Counted from the first letter of the stretch, positions 49,801 through 62,052 are shown. The stretch is DNA of 64,000 nucleotides from Struthio camelus (GCF_040807025.1 NC_090942.1:72591487-72655486), one strand, 5' to 3'. A program made the numbers and translations. Notes: generated by a model not told the origin, from the letters alone.

Positions 49801-51872
49801 TCCAGAAGTACTGTTGAGTGCAGGGCATTCTGCTCTCTCGTTTTTCCAAACAGCAAGAATAAAGACAACAATGACAGCTGTGGAAGAGCTCTTGAACACG
49901 TATTTTGCCCTTGCCCTCCTGGTCGGTGTTGGCTTTCTTTCAACAGCGTTTAAGCAGTGTGCTGAAGTTCAAGATGGCTGTCCCTAAGAAGTTCTCTTAC
50001 ATTTTTCTTTGTTAGTATAAGTAGTGGAGACCTCCTTGTGATATTCCTCTTGGGTAGCGTTTTCACCATTTTTACTGTGGTATCATCTGTTCAGAGACAG
50101 AATCAACAGGGCTAAGTAAGGACTTTCATGAGCATCACAACATTTCATAACAATGATGGCATCGAAGTGCCTCATTTGCAGAAATATCAGTCTTGCAATA
50201 GTCAGCTGTCACACTTCAAAAAAGAACATTTTATTCAATAGCTAATTTGATCTTGAGAAACCTGCAAAGCTCATTTTCTGCACTTAAAAAAAAGACCTCA
50301 GTCCATTTTATCTTGTTACTTAATTCCATACAATGTTTAAATTTTACTTTAGATGAAATATCTGTTTCCTTTACTTCGATATATTCAGTCACCTATGTGC
50401 TATCACCTTCTTCAGCCAGAGTAATTTTGGACTGAATGTATTAATATACAGAGATTTGGAAAGAATCTGAACACTGATCATCCTATTGGTTTTTGAGTTT
50501 GTGAAGAGTTGGTCAAATTAATTTTTCACAGAAAATCTCAGTGAAAATAAAAGCATAATCATTGTTAACGTTTCCCAGACAAGATTTTGTTGTTGTTGTT
50601 GTTTTGTTTTTAAATAATGAAAATAAAAACATTTTGGCTAAAGTCAGAATATTTTGATCTGGAAATGCCGCTGCAGTTCCTCAGAATAAAACTAATATTT
50701 CAATTCTTCTTATCAGGAGTCTAGCGTGCTTTTCAGAGAGTATCTCCTGTGATGTGTAACTTTCCCTTCTCACTGAATGCATCTTAGCAGGCGTTCCATA
50801 TCATTATGCATTATAGGAAAACTCAGTGACCCGGTCCTTGAAGTGACTGGAAATGTGACATATGGACTACAGTTCCCATGAAACACTGTGACAGTAAACA
50901 TTGGTATATTTGGATGGGGAAAAAACCCAACATTCTTGATGCAAAGAAAACATAATGCTCAAAGATTCACCTAGCTCTAATCATAAGTTGCCACAGGAAA
51001 AACAATGTAATTGAGAAGAGTACATTTATTTTAAAGTGGGATTTCTCATATTTAAAATGATTTCAATGAGAATCTGTTATGAAATCTACATTCCTTTGAG
51101 AATACAGTAAAAATTAATTCTTCCACCTTAGTGATTCCCCTTCACTGAAGACACCTGTCCTGTGCTATAACTCTCACTTCCTAGCAGGAACCACTAGAAC
51201 TTTGAGGTTCTATCATGTTGCATTTAGTCCTTTAAAAGCTACTTTTTTTAGTCACAGATTGCAATAACAGCTATGTTCCTAGAAGGAAAATTCTTACCAA
51301 TATATTAAGTTCCCATAAATATCTTAAAATATCATAAAAGTACAAATAATTAAAAAATCTTTCTGAAAAATTGGTAAGTTTTTTACTACACCACCTTCAT
51401 GAAAGTGTATTTTTCTCACAAGTTTAAGCTGGCATGATCCTTATTGCTCTGTGAAAATACTATGGGATAAAAGAATTTCGTATATCTTTGGATTTTTTCA
51501 TATGCAGAACCACAATTTAATTTTTACTATTTTTTCTATAACTTTTAATAGATTAAAGAAGCTTTAATTCATTCTGGTGACTGCTTATGCATTTTGCACT
51601 AAATGATCACTTGAAATGTAAGGGAAGACTATTGAAAATGACAATTAAAACTGAGGCCTCTTTCCTGTCTTAAGGCAGAGTCGTCACCATGAGCGGAGTC
51701 CCGGGTACCTGGCAGTATGAGAGACCTCCCGTGGCCTCGCCTCTGAGTGGAAAGAAAGCGTGAGGTAGGAGAACCACAGTTCCCAGAGTGTGTGATCATA
51801 ACATAATTAAATTGCATTTTGCAGTTAAAATATAAAGTAAATTTTAGTCTTTCTATCCAGATGAAAAACACT
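46821..51872. other. Intergenic or intronic, no gene seen
   Basis: Unique AT-rich DNA. A 121-codon frame (49401-49766 +) and four overlapping frames on both strands at 49681-49987 match nothing I recognise. A (TTG)n run lies at 50587-50603. One CCCATTGACTTCAGTG motif occurs at 47475-47490. No RNA gene or young transposon was seen. Confidence 0.55.
50587..50603. repeat. (TTG)n simple repeat
   Basis: Short run of five to six TTG triplets continuing into TTTTGTTTT. Confidence 0.8.
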
Positions 51873-53090
51873 TCTATTAACCTGATAGCCTTTCTACGAT
51901 GAGATGACTGGCTAGGTGGCTGAGGGGAGAGCAGTGGATATTGTTTATATCAACTTTAGTTACACTTTTGACACTGTCTTTTACAACATCCTCACAGAAA
52001 AGCTGATGAAGTATGAGCTAGATCACTGGTCAGCAAGCCGGATTTAAAACTGGCTCGACTCCTGGGCTCAGAGGGTTGTGATTAATGGCACAAAGTCCAC
52101 CTGGAGGCCACTCACTAGTGGTGTACCCCAAGGTTACACTGTGCACAATACTGCTGAACATCTTTATTAATGACCTAGATGATGGGACAGAGTGCCTCCT
52201 CAGCAAGTTTGCAGCTGATACAAAACTGGGAGAAGTGGCTGGCACACCAGACGGTTGTGCTGCCATTCAGAGGGAGCTCAACAAGCTGGAGAAATGGGCA
52301 GAGAGGAACCTCATGAAGTTCAGCAAAGGGAAATGCCAAGTCCTGCGCTGGGCAGGAATAACCCCGGGCACCAGTCCAGGCTGAGGGGTGACCTGCCGGA
52401 AAGCAGCACCGCAGAGAAGGAGCTGGGGGTCCTGCTGGACGGCAATTGGAATACGAGCCAACGGTGTGCTGTGCCCTTGCGGCAAAGCAAGCAAAAAGCA
52501 TTGTGAGCCACGCTGGGAAGAGCATTGCCAGCAGGCTGAGCGCGGTGATCCTCCCCCTCCGCTCAGCCCTGGTGAGGCTGGAGCGGTGTGCTCGGTGCTG
52601 GTCTCCCCAGTACAAGAGAGACATAGGCATACCGGGAGGAATCCAGCAAAGGGCTACAAAGATGATTAAGGGTGATAAGATGATGAAGCACCTGTCATAC
52701 GGGAAGAGTCTGAGGCAGTTGGGACTGCTTAGCCTGGAGAAGAGAAGGCTCAGGGGGATCTTATCAAAGCTGATAAACGCCTGACGGGAGGGAGTGAAGA
52801 GGATGGAGCCAGACTCTTCTCAGTGGTGGCCGGTGACAGGAGAAGAGGCAATGGGCACTAACTGAAATAGAGGAAATCCCATTCAAGCCTAAGAAAAAAC
52901 TTCTGCATTGCGAGGGTGTTTGAGCACTGGAACAGGCTTCCCAGAGAGGTTATGGAGTCTCCAGTCTTCAAAATCTCATTGAACAAAGTCCTAGGAAACC
53001 TGCTGTAGGTCACCCTGCTTGCCCAGAGGTGTTTGGACCAGAAAATCTCCAGATGTCCCTTCCAACCCCAGCTATTCTGTGGTTCTGTGA
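51873..53090 (+). mobile_element. CR1 LINE, 5'-truncated, ending in the CR1 3' octamer
   Basis: About 1.2 kb of a family whose full length is near 4.5 kb, so it is truncated at the 5' end as most CR1 copies are. It begins inside the reverse-transcriptase region and runs through the end of the coding part into the 3' UTR. The UTR has CACTGGAACAGGCTTCCCAG and the tail CCCTTCCAACCCCAGC. It terminates with ATTCTGTG (53074-53081) and GTTCTGTG (53082-53089) instead of poly-A. That octamer end is diagnostic of CR1 and points to a bird or other sauropsid. The copy has several frameshifts and stops and cannot move. Confidence 0.93.
51931..52784 (+). pseudogene. Reverse transcriptase remnant of the CR1 element
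   Basis: Recognisable CR1 RT blocks occur in order but in different frames. INFSYTFDTV and RVVINGTKSTWRPLTSGVPQG-type sequence (51931 frame, with a TAA at 52045) is followed after a shift by NIFINDLDDGTE, SKFAADTKLG and LEKWAERNLMKFSKGKC (frame of 52085-52384). LGRNNPGHQ and AEKELGVLLDG come next (frame of 52255-52506), then SAVILPLRSALVR, WSPQYKRDI, QQRATKMIKG and SLEKRRLRG (frame of 52446-52784). At least three frameshifts separate these. The catalytic motif, FADD in active CR1, is FAAD here (codons at 52208-52219), so an essential Asp is also lost. Dead copy. Confidence 0.9.
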
Positions 53091-53772
53091 AAATCAATTT
53101 TTTAAACGGAAATAAGATACTTTTTGTGTTCCTTCTGGTCTTCCTTTAGGCTTATAAGTCTTTTGGTTTTGACTACGCAATAACTCATCCTCAAAAGAGA
53201 GTAGAGAGTGTCCCTCTCTCAAATTAGCCTACTGCTGGTCCCCTAATTTTTTTCTCTTCAGCGGGGGATGTGGGTTTGAATCTTCTTGCGCTGACAAAGG
53301 CATAGAATTCAGATCTCATGCTTTCCCGGCAAACAGCATAAAGAACGCAATCAGCAGTGTATTAAACAAAAGGGACAGTGACAACCCTCTTAGCCTTTCT
53401 GACCAGATTTTTTGATCAGAGGTGATCAAGTCATCTCTGCCACACTTCATATGGTCAGTACATATCAGTTATTCTCTACACAAACTGAATGCATAAACCG
53501 AAGAGGCCCCATAGGACTCCTGAACTGTTGATTTGTGGTTTCCAGCAGCTTTAGATGATGGGGGATGCTCAGCTGAGCTGAGACATTCAGCTCAGCCAAG
53601 ATGAGAAGGCCTTTTTTTTAAACAACAGCAGAACTTTGATAATCTAAGTACTTTTATTAGTCAAAAGATAGCTGCCTATAGATTCTCACACACGCAAGTG
53701 ATATATGAAAAGGCTTTGTAGACTTGAGCACTTATTTTCTGCCTAGGCAGAATAAATGTTTTTCTTGGAGCT
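53091..53772. other. No gene seen
   Basis: AT-rich flank of the CR1. No target-site duplication was found, which is usual for CR1. Nothing else recognised. Confidence 0.55.
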
Positions 53773-53870
53773 AACCTTACCTATCTCAGTTCTGTATCTG
53801 TATAACAGGCATGACTTTGCCTTTATGGCTTATATAGGTGTTGTAAGGATAAATATTTTAATTAAAGATT
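53773..53870 (+). mobile_element. MIR-family SINE fragment
   Basis: CTTACCTATCTCAGTTCTGT, ATCTGTATAACAGGCATGAC and ATAGGTGTTGTAAGGATAAA follow the MIR core and 3' order (CTCAGTTTCCTCATCTGTAA, AATGGGGATAATA, CATAGGGTTGTTGTGAGGAT, TAAAT). This is the clearest MIR-like trace in the window. Confidence 0.5.
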
Positions 53871-56800
53871 TTAACTAACTCAGGAAGCACAGCTTTGGGG
53901 CACAAAAATATCCAAGATACAATCTATTACGTTTTCATGTGTAATAGCACCTGTAGATTGTTCCGGAGGAAATTCCACTATTCTGTGGTGATAGAGCTTA
54001 GAGACTATTGTAATGAGAGCAAAAAAATTATATTTATGTGCAAAAATAACCATTTCACCTTGCTGGTGCTTATGATCCCTTTTATCGGTTTATTTAGGAG
54101 CCTTCAGGTGATGAGCACATTTATTTCACAGGAATGTCCTCAGGAAACAAAAGCATCCCAGATGCTAACACAACTGGCAGTGCATTCATACAGCTAGCCT
54201 CTCACAGACACACAGGAAAGCTCACCATATTTTATGTTTTTTAAAAGGCTTTATTTGTGGAAGAGATTAATCAAATAATTATAGGCAATGAATGGAACAA
54301 CTAATATGCCAAGAGAAAAAGCGATTGACTGTTCCATTGAGGAAGAAGATGTGATACCATCTGACACCCCGTACTGTAGCTAACTGATATCACAATACAG
54401 GAAAAGAATAGCAAGTATTCATAATGACCAGTGTGGGAGCACAGCATATGCTACTGTTTGTCTGCATGGTTATTCACTGAACAACGAAAAATAAATGAAT
54501 AGTCTCAACAAACATTTTGACCATTCAAAAGCACTAAAAAGATTCTTAAAAAATTCACAGTGACCAAGGGCACAAAAACATTACAGGCCCTCAGGCCAGT
54601 TATTCCCATCCCCATGCTTTCACTTCTGCTTTGTGTTTTTGGAGCTGCTTTGTGAACTCGGTCAAGAAATTCATTAGGTTATAAATGACTAGCAAACTAC
54701 CCAGTTGAAGGAGCATTAAAGAGGGATAGCATGTGTGACTGGTGGGCAGGAGGATGGCTTGGAGGCTATTGAAGCTGGTTTGTTGCTGAGAGAAATGTTC
54801 TTCAAACTGTAACTTAAGCCATCAGTTCTGTTCTATCTCTTGCTCTCTATTCGTTCATCCTCCTTGCCATTCATGCCTCCTGCAGTTGTGGCCAAGTAAA
54901 AACGTTAGTTGCCCAACTGGAATCGGTAAGAACTGGATTTTTGTTGGTGGTAGGTTTTTTTTTTTTTTAATTCAGTTTTCCCTAGTCGGCTTGTGGAATG
55001 TATTTCAACAGATGGTCATGGAGTTTTAAATGCTGTGAGTGGATTTTTAATAAGACTGACTAATTTTATGATCATTGCAGTTCATGTGCACTCAGCATTC
55101 CCACTGACTTCAGCAGGAACAGTTGGACATGCAAAAAACATCAGATTGCACTCAACTGATTTGACTCTGGCCGCCTAGATAAATAAGGGAATTCTGACCT
55201 CATGCTCAGGACTGTTACAGTCAGGTAAGCTATTTTCCTCCTTTCAATTGGTTTAAATGTATTACGGGGCATCAAGTATTGGTCACAGCTGGAGGCAGAA
55301 TGTTAAAGTAGTTGTCTTATTAGCTGGGACAAACCCCACGTTTCTTAAAGTGGTTTGATTTGCGGGTAGCCCTAGATTTTTCCTTCACCACATAAGGAAA
55401 AAAAAATCCACCATCACTGTTAAAAACTATTGTTCATTTTTCTTTTTTCCAATCTGAGGATTTTCCCTTCTTTATATTCAGTGAATGAGATCAAGATGTC
55501 TCTTTGAAACCTTACGTGTTGCTGTCTCCAGGCCAGAAGGTGATATGTCATGGAGAGGTGGCCTACAGCTATGCCTTACAAAGCTGAGGATAGCTTTGTA
55601 GAAAAGTAGCAAAGTAGAAGCTATTCTTCCTGTTCTCAAGTACTCTTCCTGTAATGTTCCTGCAGCAGAACTACATTGCCTTCCTGCACTGTCTTCATAT
55701 TGACAAGTTTACATGCCAGGCCATCTGTCCTGCAACAAAGCTCTAATTTGGTAAAGCTTTTGGTCATACTGAAAGACAGAGAGTATCTTCAGTGCACATC
55801 TCCCTGAACCAGCTGCTTAAAAAATTTCTATCAACAAGTTGGCAAACCAGTAGAGTACACTCGTTACCAAGAGAGTGCACCTTCAAATTTCTGTGCTACA
55901 CATTTGTCGGGGTTTTCTGGAGTCTTGTTTACCACTGACAGGTGTAGTCTAGCAACATATTACAAAACTCCTTTTGGCAGCCATAGGAATATATTTCAAA
56001 CAGGTTTTGTTTGATATCTACAAGAAATCTCTCTTTGGTTTATGTAATAAGACAAATGTATGCAAATCTATCCACCAGTCCTGTAAATTGTATGCCTAGA
56101 ATCAGTAAGCAATACAGTAAAAGCTCACTAAGTTACATTTCACCTATCCACATATTCCATAAAACTGACATAAAAAACAATGGTTTCTTTCCCACTTCTC
56201 AGCAAATATGTGATAGTAGATACAATGCTTTGTAAGGTCTCAAATTATTACAACTTCCGTACTTTTTACAAAATATATGAACATTGTTTTTTTTAACAAA
56301 AATACTTCACAACATTTACTACTATACTGCAATGCATAGTATGAGCATAAATAAATAATTTTGAACTGCATTATAACAGTTCATAACTGCAACATAACAA
56401 AAATGTAGCTGTTGAGATGAATACATTGGTTTTGTGTGAGTGTTTCTTCATCTGCTCTGCAATTTTTCACATTTCAACAATTAATTGGTAATTACTGAAT
56501 TATTATTCAGTCTCTTAGGATATTTTCAAAAGGGCCTATATGCCCAAGACTTAAATCTACAGCCATGGCCATAGAGCCCTACAGCCTAGCTTGGGCTGAA
56601 TTCGCAACAGGTTACCACGCCGTTTTTTTCTAGCCCCCCCACTCTTGGGTGCCTGCTGCCAGGAGGATATACAACCCCAATCGGATCCTGGGCTGCTTAG
56701 GATGAGGACAACCAGGATCCAAGAAAATACATACACAGAGCAAGGTCACCCAAAGTAGCCGATACAAGCTGCGGGGGAAACAAGAGTGTCTTAACCCCTG

Positions 56801-57401
56801 CTCCTTTTCCTTACCTTGATCCACCCTGAGTTTTCCAGAGTTTGATACCATGTCCGCCCCACCTCACAAGACATGATGAAGGAGAAGCCACTTCTACTTC
56901 TTTTGTTTTTGTATTATGCTGATATATGGCCAGAGGGACTCACCTGGCTAGTGGGAGGTTTAGATTCATATTCCTGCTTTGTTAAAAAAGGTTCGAATCG
57001 GCAACTCTGTGTGAACCTGCCAGCCGAAGGAGGGTTCTTGGGTGGATCTCGCACTAGTTCGCCCCTTTCACGCTGCAGGTAGTATATAAGAATTAAATGG
57101 GATGGAAACAGCGGGGGGAAACACAAGAATTAGTAAGGCTGTCTTTCCTGATAGCTATGGGAGTTATTGGGAAGAAGAGAAGCCTGAGGACTACTCACTG
57201 CTCCAGCAAATGCTTACCACAATATATCTACAAATCTATATACATACATACATGCATATAGACTTGTGTGAGTCTGATAACCAGTGGCTACCGAATCTTG
57301 CTCACACACCATTTTCCTCTATGGCCTAATGTATGTTTATTATTCCATACAAAGCTTCAACAAGAAGGACTGAGAGAGATCATCATTCCCGAATACCTGT
57401 T
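53871..57401. other. Intergenic or intronic, no gene seen
   Basis: Unique AT-rich DNA. A 100-codon frame at 53895-54197 (+) matches nothing known and lacks a coding signature. A poly-T run lies near 54957. A CCACTGACTTCAGCAGG motif lies at 55101-55117, one of the scattered look-alikes. Confidence 0.55.
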
Positions 57402-57512
57402 AACATAATGGTTGGAGTTTTCCCCTGGAAGATGCAGGTTTGTTTATGCTCAGACAGAGAAAAGAATTGAACCCACATTTCCCATATGAATACTCTAATC
57501 AGCGAACCCATT
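57402..57512. mobile_element. Palindromic tRNA-like amniote repeat, copy 2
   Basis: The left half has ACATAATGGTTGGAGTTTTC, CCCTGGAAGATGCAGGTTTG. The right half has AAAGAATTGAACCCACATTT, CCCATATGAATACTCTAATC, and read backwards gives GATTAGAGTATTCATATGGG, AAATGTGGGTTCAATTCTTT. Both halves carry the degraded pattern of a tRNA head (TGGTTAGAGCACTCACCTGG ... GGTTCAATTC), arranged head to head. It is the better of the two copies in this window. The repeat may extend to about 57640, where an ACTGGGACGGG and AGGAGGCTGACTAGATGCCT block occurs. Not a tRNA gene. Confidence 0.55.
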
Positions 57513-57640
57513 TAATAGAAGAATGGAGCCAATCTAGCAGGCGTGCTCAGAGAACGCTTACTGGGACGGGTCCTGCTAGCGAGGTGTATAGGAGGCTGAC
57601 TAGATGCCTAGCTACTGCTGCTCCTGAGTCTGACCCTTAT

Positions 57641-58010
57641 TCCATGCTTTGATCAGGGATGATTCCTTCCTTCAGTGAATAAGGGTAACAGGCTGTTTTG
57701 CAATTGCAACCTGTAAGAATTGACCCCACTTACAGGATTTTTCTTTGCTGCAGAGACTGTAAGGGTAGACTGAGCATCTGCTGCATACTGCTGTTTTTTC
57801 CCACTATTCCTTTCAGCATATTTATTTCAAAATAGCTGTAAGAATTAGCATTGCAGCTTCAGCCTGGAAACTAGAGCTTGCCAACAGTTTCTGGTGGAAT
57901 ATCTTCCATTGTTCAAATGCTACTTTGCTGAAAACAAACTTTCCACCAGTCACTTTGATCTAAGAAATAAAACTAAAAAGGGCTTTTACTTTTCATTTTG
58001 AAATAGTTCT
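57641..58010. other. No gene seen
   Basis: AT-rich unique DNA between the hairpin repeat and the microsatellite. Confidence 0.6.
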
Positions 58011-58011
58011 T

Positions 58012-58051
<40 letters not shown>

Positions 58052-58068
58052 TATATATTTATATAATT
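58011..58068. repeat. Compound (AT)n(AC)n microsatellite
   Basis: About 26 bases of TA alternation pass into about 14-16 bases of AC alternation and back to ATATATATTTATAT. Likely polymorphic in length. Confidence 0.9.
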
Positions 58069-58149
58069 ATAAAGGATAATACTAAATAAAATAAATTTAA
58101 ATTGGAGAGAAATGTTTTGCTTTTATCACAACTATGTATGACTGCCTGG

Positions 58150-58660
58150 TTCACTAGGTATATCTGTAGTGCCTTTTTCAGAGGCATCCCAAAGTCGTTT
58201 GGAGGACTAGATAATCTGTTTCCTAAACTCGTCAAGCTTCGTCATAAAATCAGTTAATTGTTCTCCGCTATTTTTGCTAGAAGCTGTTCCAACACCTCCC
58301 ACCAGTGGTTAGAAAGGTTCTTTTAATTTTTCAGCTGAAGTTTTTTCAGAGGAGGCTTATGCCCGTTCTTTCTTACGCCATCACGCTCCGAAACATAAGA
58401 ACTTTAGCTCAGCTAGCTCTTTGGCATTTATCCTATCACTATATCTATAAAAAGCACTAAAATCCTTTAACCATTGTGTTAGGTTAAGTTCTTAGAGGAT
58501 ATGCCTACAGTAGTTTTCAGGAAGTTGTGATCTTCTCACACATCAAGCTAATTGAAAATATTCAGCCACATCAAAGTAATGTTAAGTCTAATATACCCAC
58601 TGTCATAGAAGGACATATTGGCTTGCTTCCAACACTATATTAAGTCGTGGCTGCCGAGCT
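58150..58660. other. Possible distal part of an antisense LINE fossil, no gene
   Basis: Pyrimidine-biased sequence with words such as AGAAGCTGTTCCAACACCTC and GGAGGCTTATGCCCGTTCTT that may belong to the LINE-like remnant recognised just downstream. The link is only a guess. Confidence 0.25.
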
Positions 58661-58900
58661 ACAGATCAGTTTGGAGTGTGGAATGACAGATTTGTAGATG
58701 TATTTTTAATCTTCTTTTATAAAGTAGACTCTCCATTCTCCTGACCAACCTACCACTACTTTCCTATACCAGTTCCAGTTTGCTTTCAGAATTCTTAAAC
58801 AAGAATGACCTGAGTTATATGCAATATTTCAAGTCTCACCAGGTGTTTACAATGTACGATGTCATTAATCACTTCTCCAGTTGAACTGCCTCTTATGTCC
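58661..58900 (-). mobile_element. L3/CR1-like LINE fossil, antisense
   Basis: TATACCAGTTCCAGTTTGCT, then AGAATGACCTGAGTTATATG, CAATATTTCAAGTCTCACCA, GGTGTTTACAATGTACGATG and TCATTAATCAC correspond, block by block, to the antisense of the CR1/L3 stretch with the remembered plus-strand pattern CCAGAACTGGACACAGTATT, CCAGGTGTGGTCTCACCA, ATGTAATTAA. The remnant is degraded and non-coding. Confidence 0.45.
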
Positions 58901-61900
58901 TAGGTCCGCATTTCCTTGTCTTGTTGCCACATCACATTTGTGCTTCACTGTCACCCTTCCTTCTCTTTTGTCATTTTCAGTACAGTGTTTATAAAGCAAC
59001 GGTTTGTTTAAGTTTTTAAAAACTCTGTACTTCTGTTAACTTAGTCCTGATTTTTTCCTAGATGTACTTCTAATCTTCTTCCATATTGTTTGTGTTTTCC
59101 AAACTTCTTGTGAAACTTGTCTTGTATTTTGTTACTTTTTATGCCAAGTGAAATAGTGAAAATATGAAATTAAACCAACCTAAAGCATTCCCTTTTAGGA
59201 CAACCTGTAGCAGTCTTACCATTAGTCACTACCTTATCTACAGCAGAGTGTTGGTAGGAATGCCTTCCAAATTCTTTCTAAAAGTCACAGTCCTCTTGTG
59301 TTCAAGTTAGTGGGAAGGTAGTGCTCAGCTCACGCAGCACATTACCTGTATTCATTATAGGTACTAATTTTATTATTTTCTGTATAAAAATGATAGTTTA
59401 CATTACAGTTCTTAATGTAGATTTGCAATATCATGCCCCAGTTCTCTCCAGAGTAGATCTTCACGCTCTCTTTATTTGAGCATACTAATATCTTTAACTT
59501 TGCATCACTGAGATGTACAAATATTCTTTTTCCTGCCTGTGCAAACCCTCAGTCTCCAGCTTTTCCCTTACCTGCTCAATATTTTTATCTTTATTGAAAA
59601 TTGATGTCAAATTTTTATTCAATTTTTAAAGTTTAATGATGAGCCCCTGCTGATTTTGTTCTATGGAAAATTAAATTTATCATATTTGAGTTCTATTTCA
59701 GAGCATCTGAATTTCCATTAAAAAGTCCAATAGCTGTAAAATCTAAATAAAATTGTACCCTGTGTGAGCATGCCACTTCAAAAATGATAATTCCTCTTTG
59801 CAGGAGGAAATGTACAGAATTTTGTTTGAATATCATTTTGTGATCCAAAATATTTGGAAAACTTCAGGGATATAAAAATCTTACAGATTTTTATAGAGAT
59901 AAAACTAGACAGACAAGCTAGTACCAAAATGTGCAATGCTCATATAGATTTTGTTAAATAAAAGAGTGATACCTTCTAGGGAAACCTATTTCCTCCATTA
60001 AATGCTGGCTATTTCATAATCAGCTAATCAGCTGACAATACCTGCAGAGGAGAGATGGCAACAATATTTGATTGTTTCCACAAACCTATCTAAGCCCAGA
60101 ATTTACAAGGTAAAGGCTTTGAAGTTGAATAGCAATCCCTCGAAACTTCTAGTACCCAGTTACAAACCAAAAATGTTATTGGCAATTCTAAAAAGTGATA
60201 TAGAAAATATTCAAATCATTCCGCAGGGTTTCAGCTACATATCTTACATAGACTTCAGTGGGAACCACGCAGTGAAATCCCCACTTATTGCTTTGAAAAT
60301 GTACCCCTTAGTGTTTCGTGTCACGCTGAGAGACAGAGCAGTGATCCAAGGTCCAGATCCCCAGCAGGTAGCAGTACATACAATGTGCTGGAATCCTGTA
60401 AAGCACTACTGTGTTAAAATATGCAAGCTTTAACTTAAAATGACAGAAATCAAGGGCATTCCCAATTAAGGTTCCTAAGAGGCTCTTCCCCTTTGTCCCA
60501 TTCAGTGACGGCCATACCTTTAGAGCTCTAACATGTAAAGTTTTTTTTTTTGTCTTCTTCCTTTTCTCTTTCTGTTTTGCCCTCTATATGACCTCTCTCC
60601 TAATTGGAATATATCTTGTTTTTCGATAATAGAATTTCCCCAGGAGATAGTCAATTTTTAGAGCTGAAAATTAATTTACAGACGTTGCTTGATTGCGTGT
60701 GTCAGATATGTTTGTCTTTACTACATACTGACCTTCTCCTCCCCTCTCCCTTTATGTCTGCATAGCTGGGAACTTGCTTCAGAGTCTGAAATCATGCCTT
60801 TCCACTTTGTGAACTAGGTATTTGTGTCATACTTTTCATGTATTGTTGTTTGCATCTCGATAGTTCTCCCGCAGAAATGTTTCCCAGTCAAAAGATCTGA
60901 TTTTCTAGCATTTCTTGCATAGCAACTCACGGGACGGCAGTCATTCTGATTCTGTAGCAGTTTCCACTTCATGCAGGTTTAAACGCATGAACAGGACCAA
61001 TATCAACCAGATTTACATTTGTGTCTTGCACTTTGATTCTTCAGCTTGGTCCTGTTCCTAGTGCCACAGGACCTCTGTCAGCTGTCTGAAGGAGGACTTA
61101 GGGGTTAAAGAGATAGGTCTGTATGGTTAGCTGCTACACAGCATGGGTATAGCAAATGTGTTCCCTTCCAGTTAATCTAACATTACTGAAAAAAGGCCTC
61201 TTCATTTCACGCGCTGTCTTAAGAAGAGTAACCTGAAAGTCTGTTTTTTTTTTTCATTTCCTCAGTTAGGACTTTTGATTTTCGAGTATAATATTGTATT
61301 TCTACAAAATATACAACGCAGAGCCTATCTTTTCCTCTATTCAGCTGATGATGTGCTAGAGCGCTCGATTTGAAATGAAAAGTTGAGCAAACACAGATGC
61401 TATTCAGAGCCATGCGTTCCCTCACATCTCAGGGCTAAGGATACTTATTCAATGTTGGTTTGATGAGTTTATTTAAGACAAAGACTACGGGATTCACCTC
61501 GCCTAGCCTTAGATGCCCACAACATAAACTCCTACACCTGAACCAGTCACCCTCAGCACCCTTTCTACTTAATAAAGAGAAGTAAGCACATTTAGCTTAT
61601 AAATCATTTGACCTGTTTTAGACATTTCCAATTCTTGCATCCTCAGATCACTCCATTTAATATAAAAGAAGTCTAAATGGCTACATCAGATCTAGATATC
61701 AGCAGTTTATACATTTACCACCAGTTAAATGGATCCGCCTCAAAGTTATAGGGCAACACTTTTCACAAAGTGAAACCTAGATAGCATCCTTTGATTCTGA
61801 AAAGTTGACCGGCTAATTATATGGCGCTTGTACAAAAGTTTCTGCCTGGCCCAGCTCAAAGCTGACAGCCTTTGGGCTAAAGAGAAGATGCTTTTCAGAG

Positions 61901-62024
61901 TAATCTGTAGAAAGCATATTTTGATGACTGGTTTCTCCCAACTTTGAAACGTTAGTCTGACCAAGGGGCAGACAATGACTGTGTTCAGGTTACATATTGT
62001 TGTAAGTTAGATCCTGGAGCTGAT
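58901..62024. other. Intergenic or intronic, no gene seen
   Basis: Unique AT-rich DNA. A 121-codon frame at 60068-60433 (+) has no recognisable domain. A possible third, very weak hairpin-repeat trace (GTGCTAGAGCGCTCG near 61353, CCCTCACATCTCAGG near 61419) was not strong enough to call. Confidence 0.55.
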
Positions 62025-62052
62025 GTACACAAACACACACACACACACACAG
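62025..62052. repeat. (AC)n microsatellite
   Basis: About 12 AC units with an interruption (GTACACAAACACACACAC and on). Confidence 0.9.

Noticed and set aside
49681..49987. Four overlapping frames on both strands
   Set aside because: Mutually exclusive, short and without recognisable products.
52175..52630. 151-codon minus-strand frame within the CR1
   Set aside because: Shadow of the GC-rich CR1 coding region on the opposite strand.
57402..57512. Pair of divergent tRNA genes
   Set aside because: Tempting because of GGTTCAATTC and TGGTTGGAG words, but no cloverleaf forms and a second degraded copy exists at 39005, so it is a repeat family.
61340..61440. Third copy of the tRNA-like hairpin repeat
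   Set aside because: Two short words match (TAGAGCGCTCG and CCCTCACATCTCAGG) but the arms do not pair convincingly.
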